Of a DNA stretch of 29,436 bases, positions 17,428-26,561 are shown piece by piece. Source of the stretch: Devosiaceae bacterium (GTDB lineage: Bacteria > Pseudomonadota > Alphaproteobacteria > Rhizobiales > Devosiaceae). The number at the start of each line of letters is the position of its first letter. Within the stretch, counting starts at the first letter, position 1. Made by a program: the position numbers and the translations under genes. The DNA is taken from contig JAKISW010000036.1 in NCBI GenBank assembly GCA_021648375.1, forward strand, positions 1 to 29,436, written 5' to 3'. The notes under the pieces are model-generated. The model did not search any database and was not told the origin of the DNA. It saw only the letters and a program-made list of their open reading frames with translations.

Positions 17428-17706
17428 ATGAACAAAAACGAATTGGCCGGTGTAGTTGCCGAACGTGCTGACATTTCCAAAGCGCAGGCTGGTGATGCAG
17501 TTGACGCAGTGATCGATGCAATTACCGCCACGCTTAAAGCTGGTGATGAAATTCGCCTTGTTGGCTTTGGAACTTTTTCAGTTTCTCGCCGCAAAGCAAC
17601 AAAAGGACGCAATCCAGCGACCGGCGCAGAAATTGATATTCCGGCTTCCAACCAGGCAAAATTCAAGCCCGGCAAAGGCCTGAAAGACACCATCAACGGT
17701 CGTTAA
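17428..17706 (+). CDS. hupB: HU family DNA-binding protein
   Basis: This is a nucleoid-associated histone-like protein that bends and compacts DNA. The 92-residue product has the HU fold: helices MNKNELAGVVAE and AGDAVDAVIDAI, then GDEIRLVGFGTFSV. The DNA-binding beta arm spans RRKATKGRNPATGAEIDIPA, and the end is KFKPGKGLKD. The ATG follows AAGGA. Its location after lon and before tRNA-Val matches the usual alphaproteobacterial order. The strong terminator at 17741-17778 ends the unit. Confidence 0.97.
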   Translation: MNKNELAGVVAERADISKAQAGDAVDAVIDAITATLKAGDEIRLVGFGTFSVSRRKATKGRNPATGAEIDIPASNQAKFKPGKGLKDTINGR

Positions 17707-17709
17707 TTG

Positions 17710-17735
17710 CCTGGGGTCAGGACCCTGAACATTTT
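17710..17735 (+). repeat. short sequence resembling the MITE-like terminal repeat
   Basis: CTGGGGTCAGGACC and the bases after it match the terminal sequence seen at 269-293 at about 18 of 25 positions, including the core GGACC preceded by CAG. It lies directly after the HU stop codon. It may be a solo end of the same repeat family or chance similarity. Confidence 0.3.
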
Positions 17736-17740
17736 TGTTG

Positions 17741-17778
17741 AAAAAGAGCCCTTATGATTCATAAGGGCTCTTTTTTTG
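17741..17778 (+). terminator. Rho-independent terminator after hupB
   Basis: AAAAAGAGCCCTTATGA pairs with its complement around a 3-base loop and is followed by a run of seven T. It is one of the strongest hairpins in the window. Confidence 0.93.
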
Positions 17779-17852
17779 GACGATAACGATTTGCACTTCA
17801 AACGCATTTGATAAATTTGGCCAATAATTGTGCTTATGAAGCAAATTATCGG

Positions 17853-17881
17853 TTGACGGGAAGGGGCCTTGCTTTTATTCA
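17853..17881 (+). promoter_or_regulatory. candidate promoter for tRNA-Val
   Basis: TTGACG, a 17-base spacer and TATTCA lie about 80 bases upstream of the tRNA. The -35 is strong and the -10 partial. Confidence 0.4.
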
Positions 17882-17959
17882 GAAGCCGCTGGACGTTAAA
17901 CAGCATTTTTTCATTAGACACCTGATGAAACTTTTCAGACACTTTATCTGGAAATATCA

Positions 17960-18035
17960 GGGCGGTTAGCTCAGTTGGTAGAGCGTCTCGTTTACACCGA
18001 GAATGTCGGGAGTTCGAGCCTCTCACCGCCCACCA
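17960..18035 (+). tRNA. tRNA-Val (anticodon TAC)
   Basis: This 76-base tRNA includes an encoded CCA end. The acceptor arms GGGCGGT and ACCGCCC pair fully and the D-loop region AGCTCAGTTGGTAGAGC is canonical. The anticodon stem TCTCG/CGAGA encloses TTTACAC with anticodon TAC at 17993-17995. The T-arm contains GTTCGAGCC. It reads valine GTA codons and also wobbles. It follows hupB and converges with recG. Confidence 0.98.
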
Positions 18036-18055
18036 TATCTTTAGGTCATAAAAAT

Positions 18056-20167
18056 CTAACCGGATCTGATAAGTTCAATAGCCAGATCACGACGAAAAAT
18101 ATAAAGCATATTTCGCAAAGCCTCCCCATGCGGTCCCGTCAGGCCGGGATTGTTCTGCAAAATATCGCGAGCATCATTATGAGCAATTTCCAGCAGATGC
18201 TGATGAACATCAGGGATAACCAATCGATAGCCGGGCATGCCTGATTGGCGCGTCCCCAGCAAATCCCCCGAGCCGCGCAATTTTAAATCCTGTTCGGCAA
18301 TCTTAAACCCGTCTTCGGTTTCCTTTAAAATATCTAAGCGTGCCGCAGCAATCTCCCCTAGGGGCTCCTTATACATCAATAGGCACGACGAAGATTTTGC
18401 CCCCCGGCCAACCCTTCCGCGCAACTGATGCAATTGAGAAAGCCCAAACCTCTCCGCATGTTCAATAATCATAATGGTGGCATTTGGTACATCAACCCCT
18501 ACCTCGATAACGGTAGTCGCCACCAACACAGATAGCTCACCATTAATGAAATCCTGCATGATCTGTTGTTTTTGCGCAGGTTTCATACGTCCATGGATCA
18601 ACCCGACCCTGTTACCAAATTCCTTAGCCAGCTCCCCGTGTCGATCTATTGCCGAAACCAGTTCCACCAGCTCTGATTCTTCCACCAACGGACAAACCCA
18701 ATAAGCCTGTGCATCATCATCAACAATCCTGTTCTTAAGGCGCTGCACAACTCGACCATATGAAGAAAACGGTAAAGCCGCCGTGTCAATTGGCTGTCGT
18801 CCGGCCGGTTTTTCCTGCAATAATGAAATGGCCATATCGCCAAAATGTGTAAGAATAAGAGTGCGAGGAATAGGGGTGGCCGTCATCACCAGCAGGTCAC
18901 TTTTTTGCCCCTTCTTCGAAAGCGCAAGGCGCTGATGAACCCCAAAGCGATGCTGCTCATCAACCACACTCAAACCCAGATCAAAAAAACTTATATCTGT
19001 TTGAAACAGGGCATGGGTTCCAACAATTATATCAGCATCGCCAGAGGTAATTTTTTCCAGCGCCTCGCGTCGGGCGGCAGCACGCATTTTTCCCGTAACC
19101 AAAACCACATTTAAACCTATAGAATCACAAAGAGGTTTTAAGGTTGCAAAATGCTGATTGGCCAACAATTCTGTGGGAGCCATTAGCGCCGATTGCGCAC
19201 CACTTTGAGCACACGACACCATGGCCATCAGCGCGACTATGGTTTTGCCTGACCCCACATCTCCCTGCAACAGTCGAGCCATACGGTCCCCGGATTTTAA
19301 GTCCTGTTCTATCTCATCTATGGCCGTTTTTTGCCCACCGGTTAGCTCATATGGTAAATTGGCAAGAAGTTTTTCGCTCAAATCTCCATCAATCTGGCGA
19401 GCAATTCCTTTCTCCACAACCATCTGCGAACGAATAAGTTGCAGGGTAAGCTGTCCGGCCAGATATTCATCATAGGCCAGGCGCATTCGGGCCGGGCCGG
19501 TTACGCTCAAATCATCAGGATTTTCAGGGTTGTGAACAAGCTCCATGGCCTTTTTAAAGCTTGGCCAATTATTTGCTTTGATGCGCTTATTATCAATCCA
19601 CTCATCAAGATCGGGAATCGTTTCAACAATTCTTTTGCTTAATTGGTTCAGTACTTTATGAGAAAGTCCATGGGTTAGCGGATAGATTGGCTCAACCAAA
19701 GGCATGGTGGAAAACTTATCTTCTTCAACCACATAATCCGGGTGCACAATCTGCTTTTTGCCATTGAATATGGCCACTTCCCCAGAAACATGGCGTATTT
19801 CACCAACCGGAGCCATGCGCTCGACCCAGCCGCCATTATTACCAAAAAATATCAGGGAGATTTCTCCGCTTTCATCATGGGCCTCAATTCTATGGGGAAT
19901 GGAACGCCGACCACGCGGGGCAGGGATATGACGATCAATATGCAGTTTTAACGTGCAAATTTCTCCAATTTCAGCCTGTGCAATATTAACCTGCTTGCGC
20001 CGATCTATGGCTCGCTCTGGCATATGCATCAACAGATCAACGGCCTGCGCACCTCCACTCTCTCCAGCCATAAACAACCGGTCCAGAATAGAGTTCAGGC
20101 GCGGCCCAACCCCTTTGAATGAGCGCAAAGAGGTAAAAAACGGATTGAGCATATCAGGTCGTGACAA
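18056..20167 (-). CDS. recG: ATP-dependent DNA helicase RecG
   Basis: This branch-specific helicase regresses stalled replication forks and processes Holliday junctions. The product is 703 residues. An N-terminal wedge (OB-fold) domain contains the FKGVGPRL helix-hairpin-helix-like start. The helicase core follows, with Walker A GDVGSGKT at 302-309, motif II DEQH at 403-406, TATPIPRT, and the C-terminal QLRGRVGRG and RGSGDLLGTRQSG motifs. The start is a TTG, supported by AAGGGGG six bases upstream and by the family-like N-terminus SRPDMLNPFF; an in-frame ATG lies 5 codons later. It diverges from sdhE-mfd and its 3' end faces tRNA-Val with no clear terminator. Confidence 0.96.
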   Translation of the reverse strand: MSRPDMLNPFFTSLRSFKGVGPRLNSILDRLFMAGESGGAQAVDLLMHMPERAIDRRKQVNIAQAEIGEICTLKLHIDRHIPAPRGRRSIPHRIEAHDESGEISLIFFGNNGGWVERMAPVGEIRHVSGEVAIFNGKKQIVHPDYVVEEDKFSTMPLVEPIYPLTHGLSHKVLNQLSKRIVETIPDLDEWIDNKRIKANNWPSFKKAMELVHNPENPDDLSVTGPARMRLAYDEYLAGQLTLQLIRSQMVVEKGIARQIDGDLSEKLLANLPYELTGGQKTAIDEIEQDLKSGDRMARLLQGDVGSGKTIVALMAMVSCAQSGAQSALMAPTELLANQHFATLKPLCDSIGLNVVLVTGKMRAAARREALEKITSGDADIIVGTHALFQTDISFFDLGLSVVDEQHRFGVHQRLALSKKGQKSDLLVMTATPIPRTLILTHFGDMAISLLQEKPAGRQPIDTAALPFSSYGRVVQRLKNRIVDDDAQAYWVCPLVEESELVELVSAIDRHGELAKEFGNRVGLIHGRMKPAQKQQIMQDFINGELSVLVATTVIEVGVDVPNATIMIIEHAERFGLSQLHQLRGRVGRGAKSSSCLLMYKEPLGEIAAARLDILKETEDGFKIAEQDLKLRGSGDLLGTRQSGMPGYRLVIPDVHQHLLEIAHNDARDILQNNPGLTGPHGEALRNMLYIFRRDLAIELIRSG

Positions 20168-20311
20168 TTTATCCCCCTTAAAGCCGACAAAAAAGCGATT
20201 ATTGAGAAATATGGTGGTTAAGGCAATTGTTTAAGTCATCAAAGGCTGACAAGCCATATGTAACCGGCTAATAGGGTCCACCCTGTTTGATTTACTTTGG
20301 AAAACTCAACA

Positions 20312-20662
20312 ATGAGTGATGGTCTGAACAAAGACAAAAAACAAGACCTTAATGAACTAAGCGCTGCTCATAAGCGAGCGCTTTACCGCGCCTGGCACCG
20401 AGGCACCAAAGAGCTGGATTTAATCCTTGGGGGTTTTTGTGAGGCCCATATCCACGAATTTAACGATGCAGAACTGGCCCGCTTTGAACAGCTGATGGAA
20501 AATGAAGAAACCACACTACAGGACTGGCTAATGGGCCAGGTTAAAATTCCAGCTAATCAGCAGGGAGCAATGTTGAACAGAATAAGAAGTTTTCACCTAA
20601 AATTAAACAACAAATTCATTGCCAGCAAAACTAATGATTTCAAAACCGGCGGTCCAAAGTGA
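20312..20662 (+). CDS. sdhE: Succinate dehydrogenase assembly factor SdhE
   Basis: This small protein promotes covalent attachment of FAD to SdhA (DUF339/Sdh5 family). The product is 116 residues. The conserved RG motif is Arg30-Gly31 in AWHRGTKELDLILGGF, followed by EFNDAELARFEQLMENEETTLQDWLMG, which is typical of the family. I use ATG 20312 with GGAA upstream rather than the TTG at 20297. Its stop overlaps the mfd start as GTGA, so the two should be translationally coupled. The recG / sdhE-mfd arrangement is common in alphaproteobacteria. Confidence 0.93.
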   Translation: MSDGLNKDKKQDLNELSAAHKRALYRAWHRGTKELDLILGGFCEAHIHEFNDAELARFEQLMENEETTLQDWLMGQVKIPANQQGAMLNRIRSFHLKLNNKFIASKTNDFKTGGPK

Positions 20663-23600
20663 ATATTTTCCATAGCAATTCTCAAACAGATCAGGATGAG
20701 GGTCAAGATGATGCCGAGCTAAAACCATCGCTGTTACTCTCAAGTGTGCCCGATGGCATGTATGGAGTGGCGATTGCAGACTTGGTAGCCCGGCGTTTTG
20801 CACAGGCCAAAGACGAGGGTAATTCTTCTCCCGCAACTTCGCTGGTTTTTATCGCCCGTGACGGTGCGCGCATGCAAAGCATGGCAACCATTTTGCGACA
20901 GACATTGCCCTCACATCCTGTTTTGACATTTCCCGCATGGGATTGCCTGCCCTATGATCGGGTATCACCGGGAACCATCACCATTGTTTCGCGCATGCAT
21001 ACTTTGGCGCAATTGGCCTCTGGCAAATCCAAAGGGGCAATAATCGTCACCACAGCCAACGCCATAGTGCAAAAGGTTTTGCCTCGCGAAATAGTAAAAG
21101 AAATGAGCTTTCATGCCAGTGCAGGAAAGCAGGTGGATAGCGCTGCACTAATCGAATGGGCAACAATCAATGGTTATATGCGAGTACCAACGGTTCGTGA
21201 AACCGGCGAGTTTGCTGTTCGTGGTGGCTTGATTGATCTTTTTCCAGCCGGCAGGGCCGCTCCATTACGGTTTGATTTTTTTGGCTCAACTCTTGAAACA
21301 ATTCGCAAGTTTAACCCCGAAAATCAACGCACTACGGGACCGATAAAAAGAATCTCGCTGGTACCCATGAGCGAAATCATCATCACCCCAAAAACCATAA
21401 AAAACTTTCGCCAATCCTATACCAGCGCTTTTGGCGGCCATACGGTAAATGATCCGCTTTATGGAGCCATCAGCGCTGGCCAAAGATTTCCTGGAGCCGA
21501 ACATTGGCTGCCGTTTTTTTATGACGAAATGAATACTCTGGCCGATTATTGCGGGGATGCACCGCTGGTATTTGATCGCCAATGCCTGGATGCAATCAAA
21601 GAGCGACGTTTACAAATCAAAGATTATCACCGAGCAAGAATCAAGGTTCAGGAAACCGAAGAACAAGGGAGCAAATCTCAAACACCTCTAAATACCGGTG
21701 CAAAATATAACCCCATAGACCCTGATCTGCTTTATGACCTTAAAACCCCACCTTACGAGTTTGGCCATCAATCCGTACAAATCAGCACATTTGATGCAAG
21801 TGCAATTAGCACAAGCGAATCAACCAGCTCCAGCACAGCAAATATTGATTATGGTGGCCGATTACCTCCCGGTTTTGCTGCGGAACGACAATCTGTTGAT
21901 ATAAATCTTTTTGAAGCGGTGGTTGCGCGTCTGACAAAAGCAAAAACTGAAAAAAAACGCACAATAATTGCCTGCTGGTCTGAAGGAACCCGCGAAAGAA
22001 TGCGTCAGGTTTTAGTCGACAATGGTCTGCACTCGCACAAATTGGCGCAAAACTGGCTGGAGGCTCAAAACACCGCAATTGGCACGGTTTCTTTGGTGGT
22101 TCTTGGCATAGAAAGCGGATTTGAAACTTCTGAAATGCTGGTTCTGTGTGAGCAGGATATTCTTGGTGAAAGAGCCGTTAGGGGCCTCAGCAAACGACGC
22201 AGCAAAAACGCCCTAAGAGAAGCCTCATCGCTGGCCGCCGGAGATTTTGTGGTTCATTTGGACCATGGTATCGCTCGTTTTTTGGGCTTAAAGCCCATCG
22301 AAGTGGCTGGCGCTCCCCATGATTGTGTTGAGTTGGAATATGCAAAGGGTGACAAATTATATCTGCCGGTAGAAAATATTGAACTTTTAACCCGTTATGG
22401 TGAGGCAGGATCACAAGCTCAGCTTGATCGATTGGGCGGCGTGGCATGGCAGGCCAAAAAAGCACAGTTAAAAGACCGCATTCGCATAATGGCCGGGCAA
22501 TTGATAAAAATCGCTGCCAACCGCGCAATGTCCAAGGCAGAACCGGTAGAAATTCCCCCCGGGGCCTATGATGAATTTGTGGCCAGATTTCAATTTGAAG
22601 AAACAGAAGATCAACTAACCGCAATTGAAGCGATTATGGAGGACATAACCTCCGGCAAAGTTATGGATCGCCTTGTTTGTGGCGATGTGGGATTTGGCAA
22701 AACCGAAGTCGCTTTAAGAGCCGCCTTTGTTATCGCGCTATCCGGCAGGCAGGTGGCAATTGTCGTGCCAACCACTTTGCTGGCTCGGCAGCATTATCGA
22801 ACATTTGTTGAGCGCTTTGCCGGCCTGCCCATAAAAATTGCCCAGGCATCGCGTCTGGTTTCATCTTCTGAGATGAAAAGCGCCAAACAGGGCATAAGTG
22901 ATGGCAGTGTTGATATTGTCATTGGCACCCATGCCCTTTTGGCCAAATCCATCAGTTTTTATGATCTTGGCCTGCTGGTGATCGACGAAGAACAGCATTT
23001 TGGCGTGGGTCACAAAGAGCGCCTCAAAGAAATCAAGCATTCGATCCATGTGCTAACGCTTTCTGCAACGCCCATTCCACGCACCCTGCAAATGGCCCTG
23101 ACCGGAGTTCGCGACCTTAGCCTTCTTGCCACGGCTCCCGTGGATCGCCTAGCCATCAGAACCTTTATTTCCCCCTTTGATGCTCTATCGGTACGCGAAG
23201 CTTTGCTGCGCGAAAAATATCGGGGAGGACAGTCTTTTTATGTGGTGCCACGAATAAAAGATCAGGGCCGCATTGCCGAATTTTTGCGCGAACAGGTTCC
23301 CGAAGTTTCATTCGTTATCGCCAATGGGCAAATGCCGGCAGGCGAACTCGACGAAATTATGAATGAATTTTATGACGGCAAATTTGATGTGCTTTTATCC
23401 ACCACAATTGTTGAATCCGGGCTGGATATTCCAAACGCCAATACTCTAATTGTGCACAGGGCAGAAATGTTTGGTCTGGCTCAATTATACCAAATTCGCG
23501 GACGCATAGGACGTTCCAAAATCAGGGCATATGCATTGTTTACAACGGCCCCCAATCAGCGTCTGGGTGATCAGGCCCAGCGGCGTTTGCAGGTGTTGCA

Positions 23601-24267
23601 ATCTTTAGACACCCTTGGGGCCGGTTTTCAGCTCGCCTCCCACGATATGGATATCAGGGGAGCAGGAAATCTGCTTGGAGACGAGCAATCCGGCCATATT
23701 CGTGAAGTGGGCTATGAATTATATCAAGCCATGCTTGAGGAGGCAGTGGCGGACTTGCGGGCGGGATCAGCTGAGGCCTTGTCGGATGGGCAAAGTTCAT
23801 CCCAAAACTGGTCGCCCCAGATTTCTGTTGGCATGCCGGTAATGATCCCGGAAAAATATGTTCCCGACCTTCAGGTCAGAATGCAATTATACCGGCGCTT
23901 GGGCGACTTGAACGAACGTGAAGAAATTGATGCCTTTGGCGCTGAAATGATTGATCGGTTTGGCCCATTGCCTGATAGCGTACAATCATTGTTAAAAATT
24001 ATTCTGGTAAAATCATTTTGCCGCAAAGCCAATATTGAAAAAGTGGACGCAGGACCAAAAGGGGCGGTAATCACGTTGAGGAATAATAGTTTCCCCAATC
24101 CGGCAGGGCTGGTAAAACTGATTGGCGACCCGGCATCAGGCGTTCGACTAAAACCCGATCACCGATTGGTGTTTTCGCGAAACTGGTCAACACCACAAGA
24201 TAGGCTTAATGGTGTAGCACAAATGACGTTACGCATGGCAAGGTTGAGTGAAAACAGCAACACTTAG
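20659..24267 (+). CDS. mfd: Transcription-repair coupling factor Mfd
   Basis: This translocase removes RNA polymerase stalled at lesions and recruits UvrA for nucleotide excision repair. The 1202-residue product has UvrB-like domains at the N-terminus (for example VREPGEF-like VRETGEFAVRGGLIDLFP). The RNA polymerase-interacting CarD-like domain includes DFVVHLDHGIARFLGL and GDKLYLPVENIELLTRYG. The RecG-like motor has GDVGFGKTE at 675-683, DEEQ at 776-779 and SATPIPRTLQMAL. The C-terminal TRCF domain begins near VPEKYV-like IPEKYVPDLQVRM. The GTG start overlaps the sdhE stop. It is slightly longer than E. coli Mfd because of a Ser/Thr-rich, probably disordered segment near residues 330-400. 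Confidence 0.97.
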   Translation: MNIFHSNSQTDQDEGQDDAELKPSLLLSSVPDGMYGVAIADLVARRFAQAKDEGNSSPATSLVFIARDGARMQSMATILRQTLPSHPVLTFPAWDCLPYDRVSPGTITIVSRMHTLAQLASGKSKGAIIVTTANAIVQKVLPREIVKEMSFHASAGKQVDSAALIEWATINGYMRVPTVRETGEFAVRGGLIDLFPAGRAAPLRFDFFGSTLETIRKFNPENQRTTGPIKRISLVPMSEIIITPKTIKNFRQSYTSAFGGHTVNDPLYGAISAGQRFPGAEHWLPFFYDEMNTLADYCGDAPLVFDRQCLDAIKERRLQIKDYHRARIKVQETEEQGSKSQTPLNTGAKYNPIDPDLLYDLKTPPYEFGHQSVQISTFDASAISTSESTSSSTANIDYGGRLPPGFAAERQSVDINLFEAVVARLTKAKTEKKRTIIACWSEGTRERMRQVLVDNGLHSHKLAQNWLEAQNTAIGTVSLVVLGIESGFETSEMLVLCEQDILGERAVRGLSKRRSKNALREASSLAAGDFVVHLDHGIARFLGLKPIEVAGAPHDCVELEYAKGDKLYLPVENIELLTRYGEAGSQAQLDRLGGVAWQAKKAQLKDRIRIMAGQLIKIAANRAMSKAEPVEIPPGAYDEFVARFQFEETEDQLTAIEAIMEDITSGKVMDRLVCGDVGFGKTEVALRAAFVIALSGRQVAIVVPTTLLARQHYRTFVERFAGLPIKIAQASRLVSSSEMKSAKQGISDGSVDIVIGTHALLAKSISFYDLGLLVIDEEQHFGVGHKERLKEIKHSIHVLTLSATPIPRTLQMALTGVRDLSLLATAPVDRLAIRTFISPFDALSVREALLREKYRGGQSFYVVPRIKDQGRIAEFLREQVPEVSFVIANGQMPAGELDEIMNEFYDGKFDVLLSTTIVESGLDIPNANTLIVHRAEMFGLAQLYQIRGRIGRSKIRAYALFTTAPNQRLGDQAQRRLQVLQSLDTLGAGFQLASHDMDIRGAGNLLGDEQSGHIREVGYELYQAMLEEAVADLRAGSAEALSDGQSSSQNWSPQISVGMPVMIPEKYVPDLQVRMQLYRRLGDLNEREEIDAFGAEMIDRFGPLPDSVQSLLKIILVKSFCRKANIEKVDAGPKGAVITLRNNSFPNPAGLVKLIGDPASGVRLKPDHRLVFSRNWSTPQDRLNGVAQMTLRMARLSENSNT

Positions 24268-24339
24268 ATTATAAGTTATAGTTATTTGGTTGGAATAGGG
24301 CGATGGTCATGTTATTGCCCGATTTGATGAATTGATGAA

Positions 24340-24469
24340 CTACAGCATATCTCCCAAAAGCATGCCCTCGGGCTTGACCCGGAGGTGGGAACCGGTTTTG
24401 GGATAAAAGATATGCAAAAACAAAAAGATAAAGCGTTGGAGCAGTTCAGATTAAACGCGACAAGCTTTA
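24340..24469 (+). repeat. RIME-like palindromic element, copy A
   Basis: This 130-bp sequence is the reverse complement of 25151-25280 with a single mismatch at 24463. It contains the core AAAACCGGTTCCCAC (on the opposite strand) that I associate with rhizobial intergenic mosaic elements. It also folds on itself: GCATATC at 24345-24351 pairs with GATATGC at 24409-24415, and CCCAAAA at 24353-24359 with TTTTGGG at 24396-24402. It lies upstream of the ialB-like gene, so it may be part of its leader or promoter region. Confidence 0.85.
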
Positions 24470-24520
24470 AAAGAATTATTGGGGCTTATTTGCCTTGCTC
24501 AAGCGATTGCAGGAAGTTTT

Positions 24521-25153
24521 ATGAATATTAAATATCTGGCCGTATCAGGCCTTTTAGCCGCAACAATGTTTTCTTTTTCAGGCCCCGCCTTGGCGCAGGG
24601 ACAGGAAGCCAACGCAACGACATTTCCCGAGCCTCGGCCTGAAGATAATTGGCTCAAGGTTTGTGAGCCTTTGGATACGGGAGAAGACGCCTGCATTTTG
24701 CGTCAGGTTGTTCTGGCAAATAACCAGTTTTTAGGTTCGTTTCTTTTGCGTGATGATCCGGGACAGGAAAGTCGCCTTTTGGCCGTGGCTGCAGTTCCCC
24801 TTGGCGTTTTGCTGCCGTTTGGCATGACCTGGCAGATTGATGGCGCTCAACCCGTAAGAGTGCCATTTATGCTTTGTGATCCCCAATCATGTTCAACCCA
24901 ATTGGTGATCAATGAGGCCTATGTGAACAGCCTGAAACAGGGAACAACTTTAAAGCTAACCGCAAAGAACCGTCAGAATCAGGATTTAGTGATCGAAATT
25001 AACCTGGCCGGTTTCACCTCGGTTTATGATGCGGAGAGCTCACTTACCTTCGATCAGTTCCGTCAGGAAGACACAGGTGCAAGTGCTCTTGAGCAGCTGC
25101 TTCAGGACAGGGCAGAGGAATTGCGTCGGGAAATGGGCGTCAACGCTAATTAA
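24521..25153 (+). CDS. IalB-family (invasion-associated locus B) periplasmic protein
   Basis: This is a secreted protein of 210 residues. The signal peptide MNIKYLAVSGLLAATMFSFS ends in GPALA-Q, with cleavage predicted after Ala25. The mature domain carries four cysteines: Cys48 and Cys58 (WLKVCEPL, EDACILRQ), and Cys119 and Cys124 (LCDPQSC). The PLGVLLPFGMTWQIDG segment is typical of the family named after Bartonella IalB. The molecular function is not settled, and most members are in non-pathogens. The C-terminus is charged and helical. I start at ATG 24521 with AGGAAG upstream; the frame extends 14 codons further without support. The gene is bracketed by inverted 130-bp repeats, and its stop codon TAA is the first triplet of copy B. 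Confidence 0.88.
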   Translation: MNIKYLAVSGLLAATMFSFSGPALAQGQEANATTFPEPRPEDNWLKVCEPLDTGEDACILRQVVLANNQFLGSFLLRDDPGQESRLLAVAAVPLGVLLPFGMTWQIDGAQPVRVPFMLCDPQSCSTQLVINEAYVNSLKQGTTLKLTAKNRQNQDLVIEINLAGFTSVYDAESSLTFDQFRQEDTGASALEQLLQDRAEELRREMGVNAN

Positions 25154-25280
25154 AGCGTGTCGCGTTTAATCTGAACTGCTCCAACGCTTTATCTTTTTGT
25201 TTTTGCATATCTTTTATCCCAAAACCGGTTCCCACCTCCGGGTCAAGCCCGAGGGCATGCTTTTGGGAGATATGCTGTAG
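25151..25280 (-). repeat. RIME-like palindromic element, copy B
   Basis: This is the inverted partner of 24340-24469, with 129 of 130 positions identical. It begins exactly at the ialB stop codon and ends at the GGCAC-TTC-GTGCC hairpin. Read on the plus strand it runs GCGTGTCGCG... to ...ATATGCTGTAG and contains AAAACCGGTTCCCAC. Lying between the convergent ialB-like and ubiH-like genes, its hairpins may end transcription from both. Confidence 0.85.
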
Positions 25281-25332
25281 GCACTTCGTGCCTTGGTCTT
25301 TATAAAAAGAACATTCTTGACCTTAGAGCATT

Positions 25333-25352
25333 GAAAATCTGGTGCGATTTTC
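25333..25352. terminator. hairpin between convergent ialB-like and ubiH-like genes
   Basis: GAAAATC and GATTTTC form a perfect 7-bp stem with a 6-base loop, just past the ubiH-like stop codon. A second small hairpin (GGCAC-TTC-GTGCC) sits at 25280-25292. Neither has a long T-run, so the terminator role is tentative. Confidence 0.35.
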
Positions 25353-25373
25353 TCGTTGAGTCGCAAAGCTGGA

Positions 25374-26561
25374 TTAGCGCGGCCCCATGCCCATTTCAAA
25401 GGCTCGCTTTCTCAAGGGCGCTATAGATTTTAGCGCCCACATTCCTCCCATTCGAAGCATTTGAGCTGGCAGAAAATCCGAAAGCAGCGTCTTGAACAAG
25501 GTATCGACCATTTGATTGGTGCTAATAATATCACCCTGCCTTTTTTTGGAATATTCACTGGAAAGGCTTTTTGCCCAGTCAGGTTTTGTTGTGTCAATAT
25601 CATCAATCAATTCAACAAGTTGAGCAACATCTCTCAGACTGAGATTAAGCCCTTGTGCACCAATTGGAGGAAACGCATGGCCAGATTCGCCAACCAGAAC
25701 CACGCCATTTTTGCCCATTTCACTTGCATGGTGAGAGGAAAGAGGAAAAACAAAGGTGGGTGTTTCAAGGCTTAGTTTGCCAAACAGATTTTGGCTTTTT
25801 TTCTGCAAAATTGCTTCAATTTCATTTGCCGGTAATTTTGCAGTTTTTTCAAGAATTCCCCCATCGTCCACCCAGACCAGATTGGCCTTTTTGCCTCCGG
25901 CAGGAACCAGGGTAAAGGGGCCGTTTTCATAGTGATATTCCACTGATTCCCCATCCAGTGCGCGCTCCAGTATAAGATCGCACACTAAAGCCGATTGTGC
26001 ATGATTTTGCAGCTTAATCGTAATATCGGAATTTTGCCGAACAAATGATTTTTTGCCGTCAGCCCCGATTATTAACGGCGCTTGCAACTTTGATCCATCG
26101 CTTAGGGTTATTTCCCAGCTATGGTCTTTTTTTACCATCTGGCTGGCGCTCAAAGGGATTTGCGTGAGGTTTTTATATTTTTTGATCAGCGGCAACATAT
26201 TCTGCGCCAAACGCATATTGGCAAAATTCCAGCCAAAGGCCTTAATACCGGCTTCAGAGCTTTCAAACAAAGCCTCTGGAGCGCGAAGCAGGCGCGAGGT
26301 GGCATCAATCAAGCGAATTTTGGTAAGCGGTTCACCAATTTCATTTGGATCGGATACCAGGTCAAGCTGCTGCAAAATCTCAACGCTTGGACTCATCAAG
26401 GCAGAGGTGCGCATATCGGGAGGGGCAGGGGGCGCAAGATGAATGATTTTTTTACCAGATTTTGCCAACCCGAATGCCGCAACCAGCCCCGCCAAACCAC
26501 CGCCTACAACTATTATATCTGTGTCAGTGAATGAGGGGCGGGTGGTAACGGTCTTAGTCAT
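25374..26561 (-). CDS. UbiH/UbiF-family FAD-dependent monooxygenase
   Basis: This is a flavin hydroxylase, likely acting on the aromatic ring of ubiquinone precursors; which ring position cannot be read from sequence. The product is 395 residues. The FAD-binding GxGxxG is VVGGGLAG at residues 18-25. The DG motif is IIGADGKKSFVRQ. The second FAD motif is VGESGHAFPPIGAQGLNLSLRD, where GE replaces the textbook GD, a variant I recall from rhizobial members. ATG 26561 overlaps the stop of the upstream YeeE-type gene as ATGA and has GGAG before it, so the pair is translationally coupled. The start 9 codons upstream is rejected for this reason. Confidence 0.88.
   Translation of the reverse strand: MTKTVTTRPSFTDTDIIVVGGGLAGLVAAFGLAKSGKKIIHLAPPAPPDMRTSALMSPSVEILQQLDLVSDPNEIGEPLTKIRLIDATSRLLRAPEALFESSEAGIKAFGWNFANMRLAQNMLPLIKKYKNLTQIPLSASQMVKKDHSWEITLSDGSKLQAPLIIGADGKKSFVRQNSDITIKLQNHAQSALVCDLILERALDGESVEYHYENGPFTLVPAGGKKANLVWVDDGGILEKTAKLPANEIEAILQKKSQNLFGKLSLETPTFVFPLSSHHASEMGKNGVVLVGESGHAFPPIGAQGLNLSLRDVAQLVELIDDIDTTKPDWAKSLSSEYSKKRQGDIISTNQMVDTLFKTLLSDFLPAQMLRMGGMWALKSIAPLRKRAFEMGMGPR

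Noticed and set aside
17703..18026. Minus-strand reading frame across tRNA-Val (begins MRGSNSRHSRCKRD)
   Set aside because: It is the complement of the tRNA T-arm and anticodon region, a common false gene call next to tRNAs.
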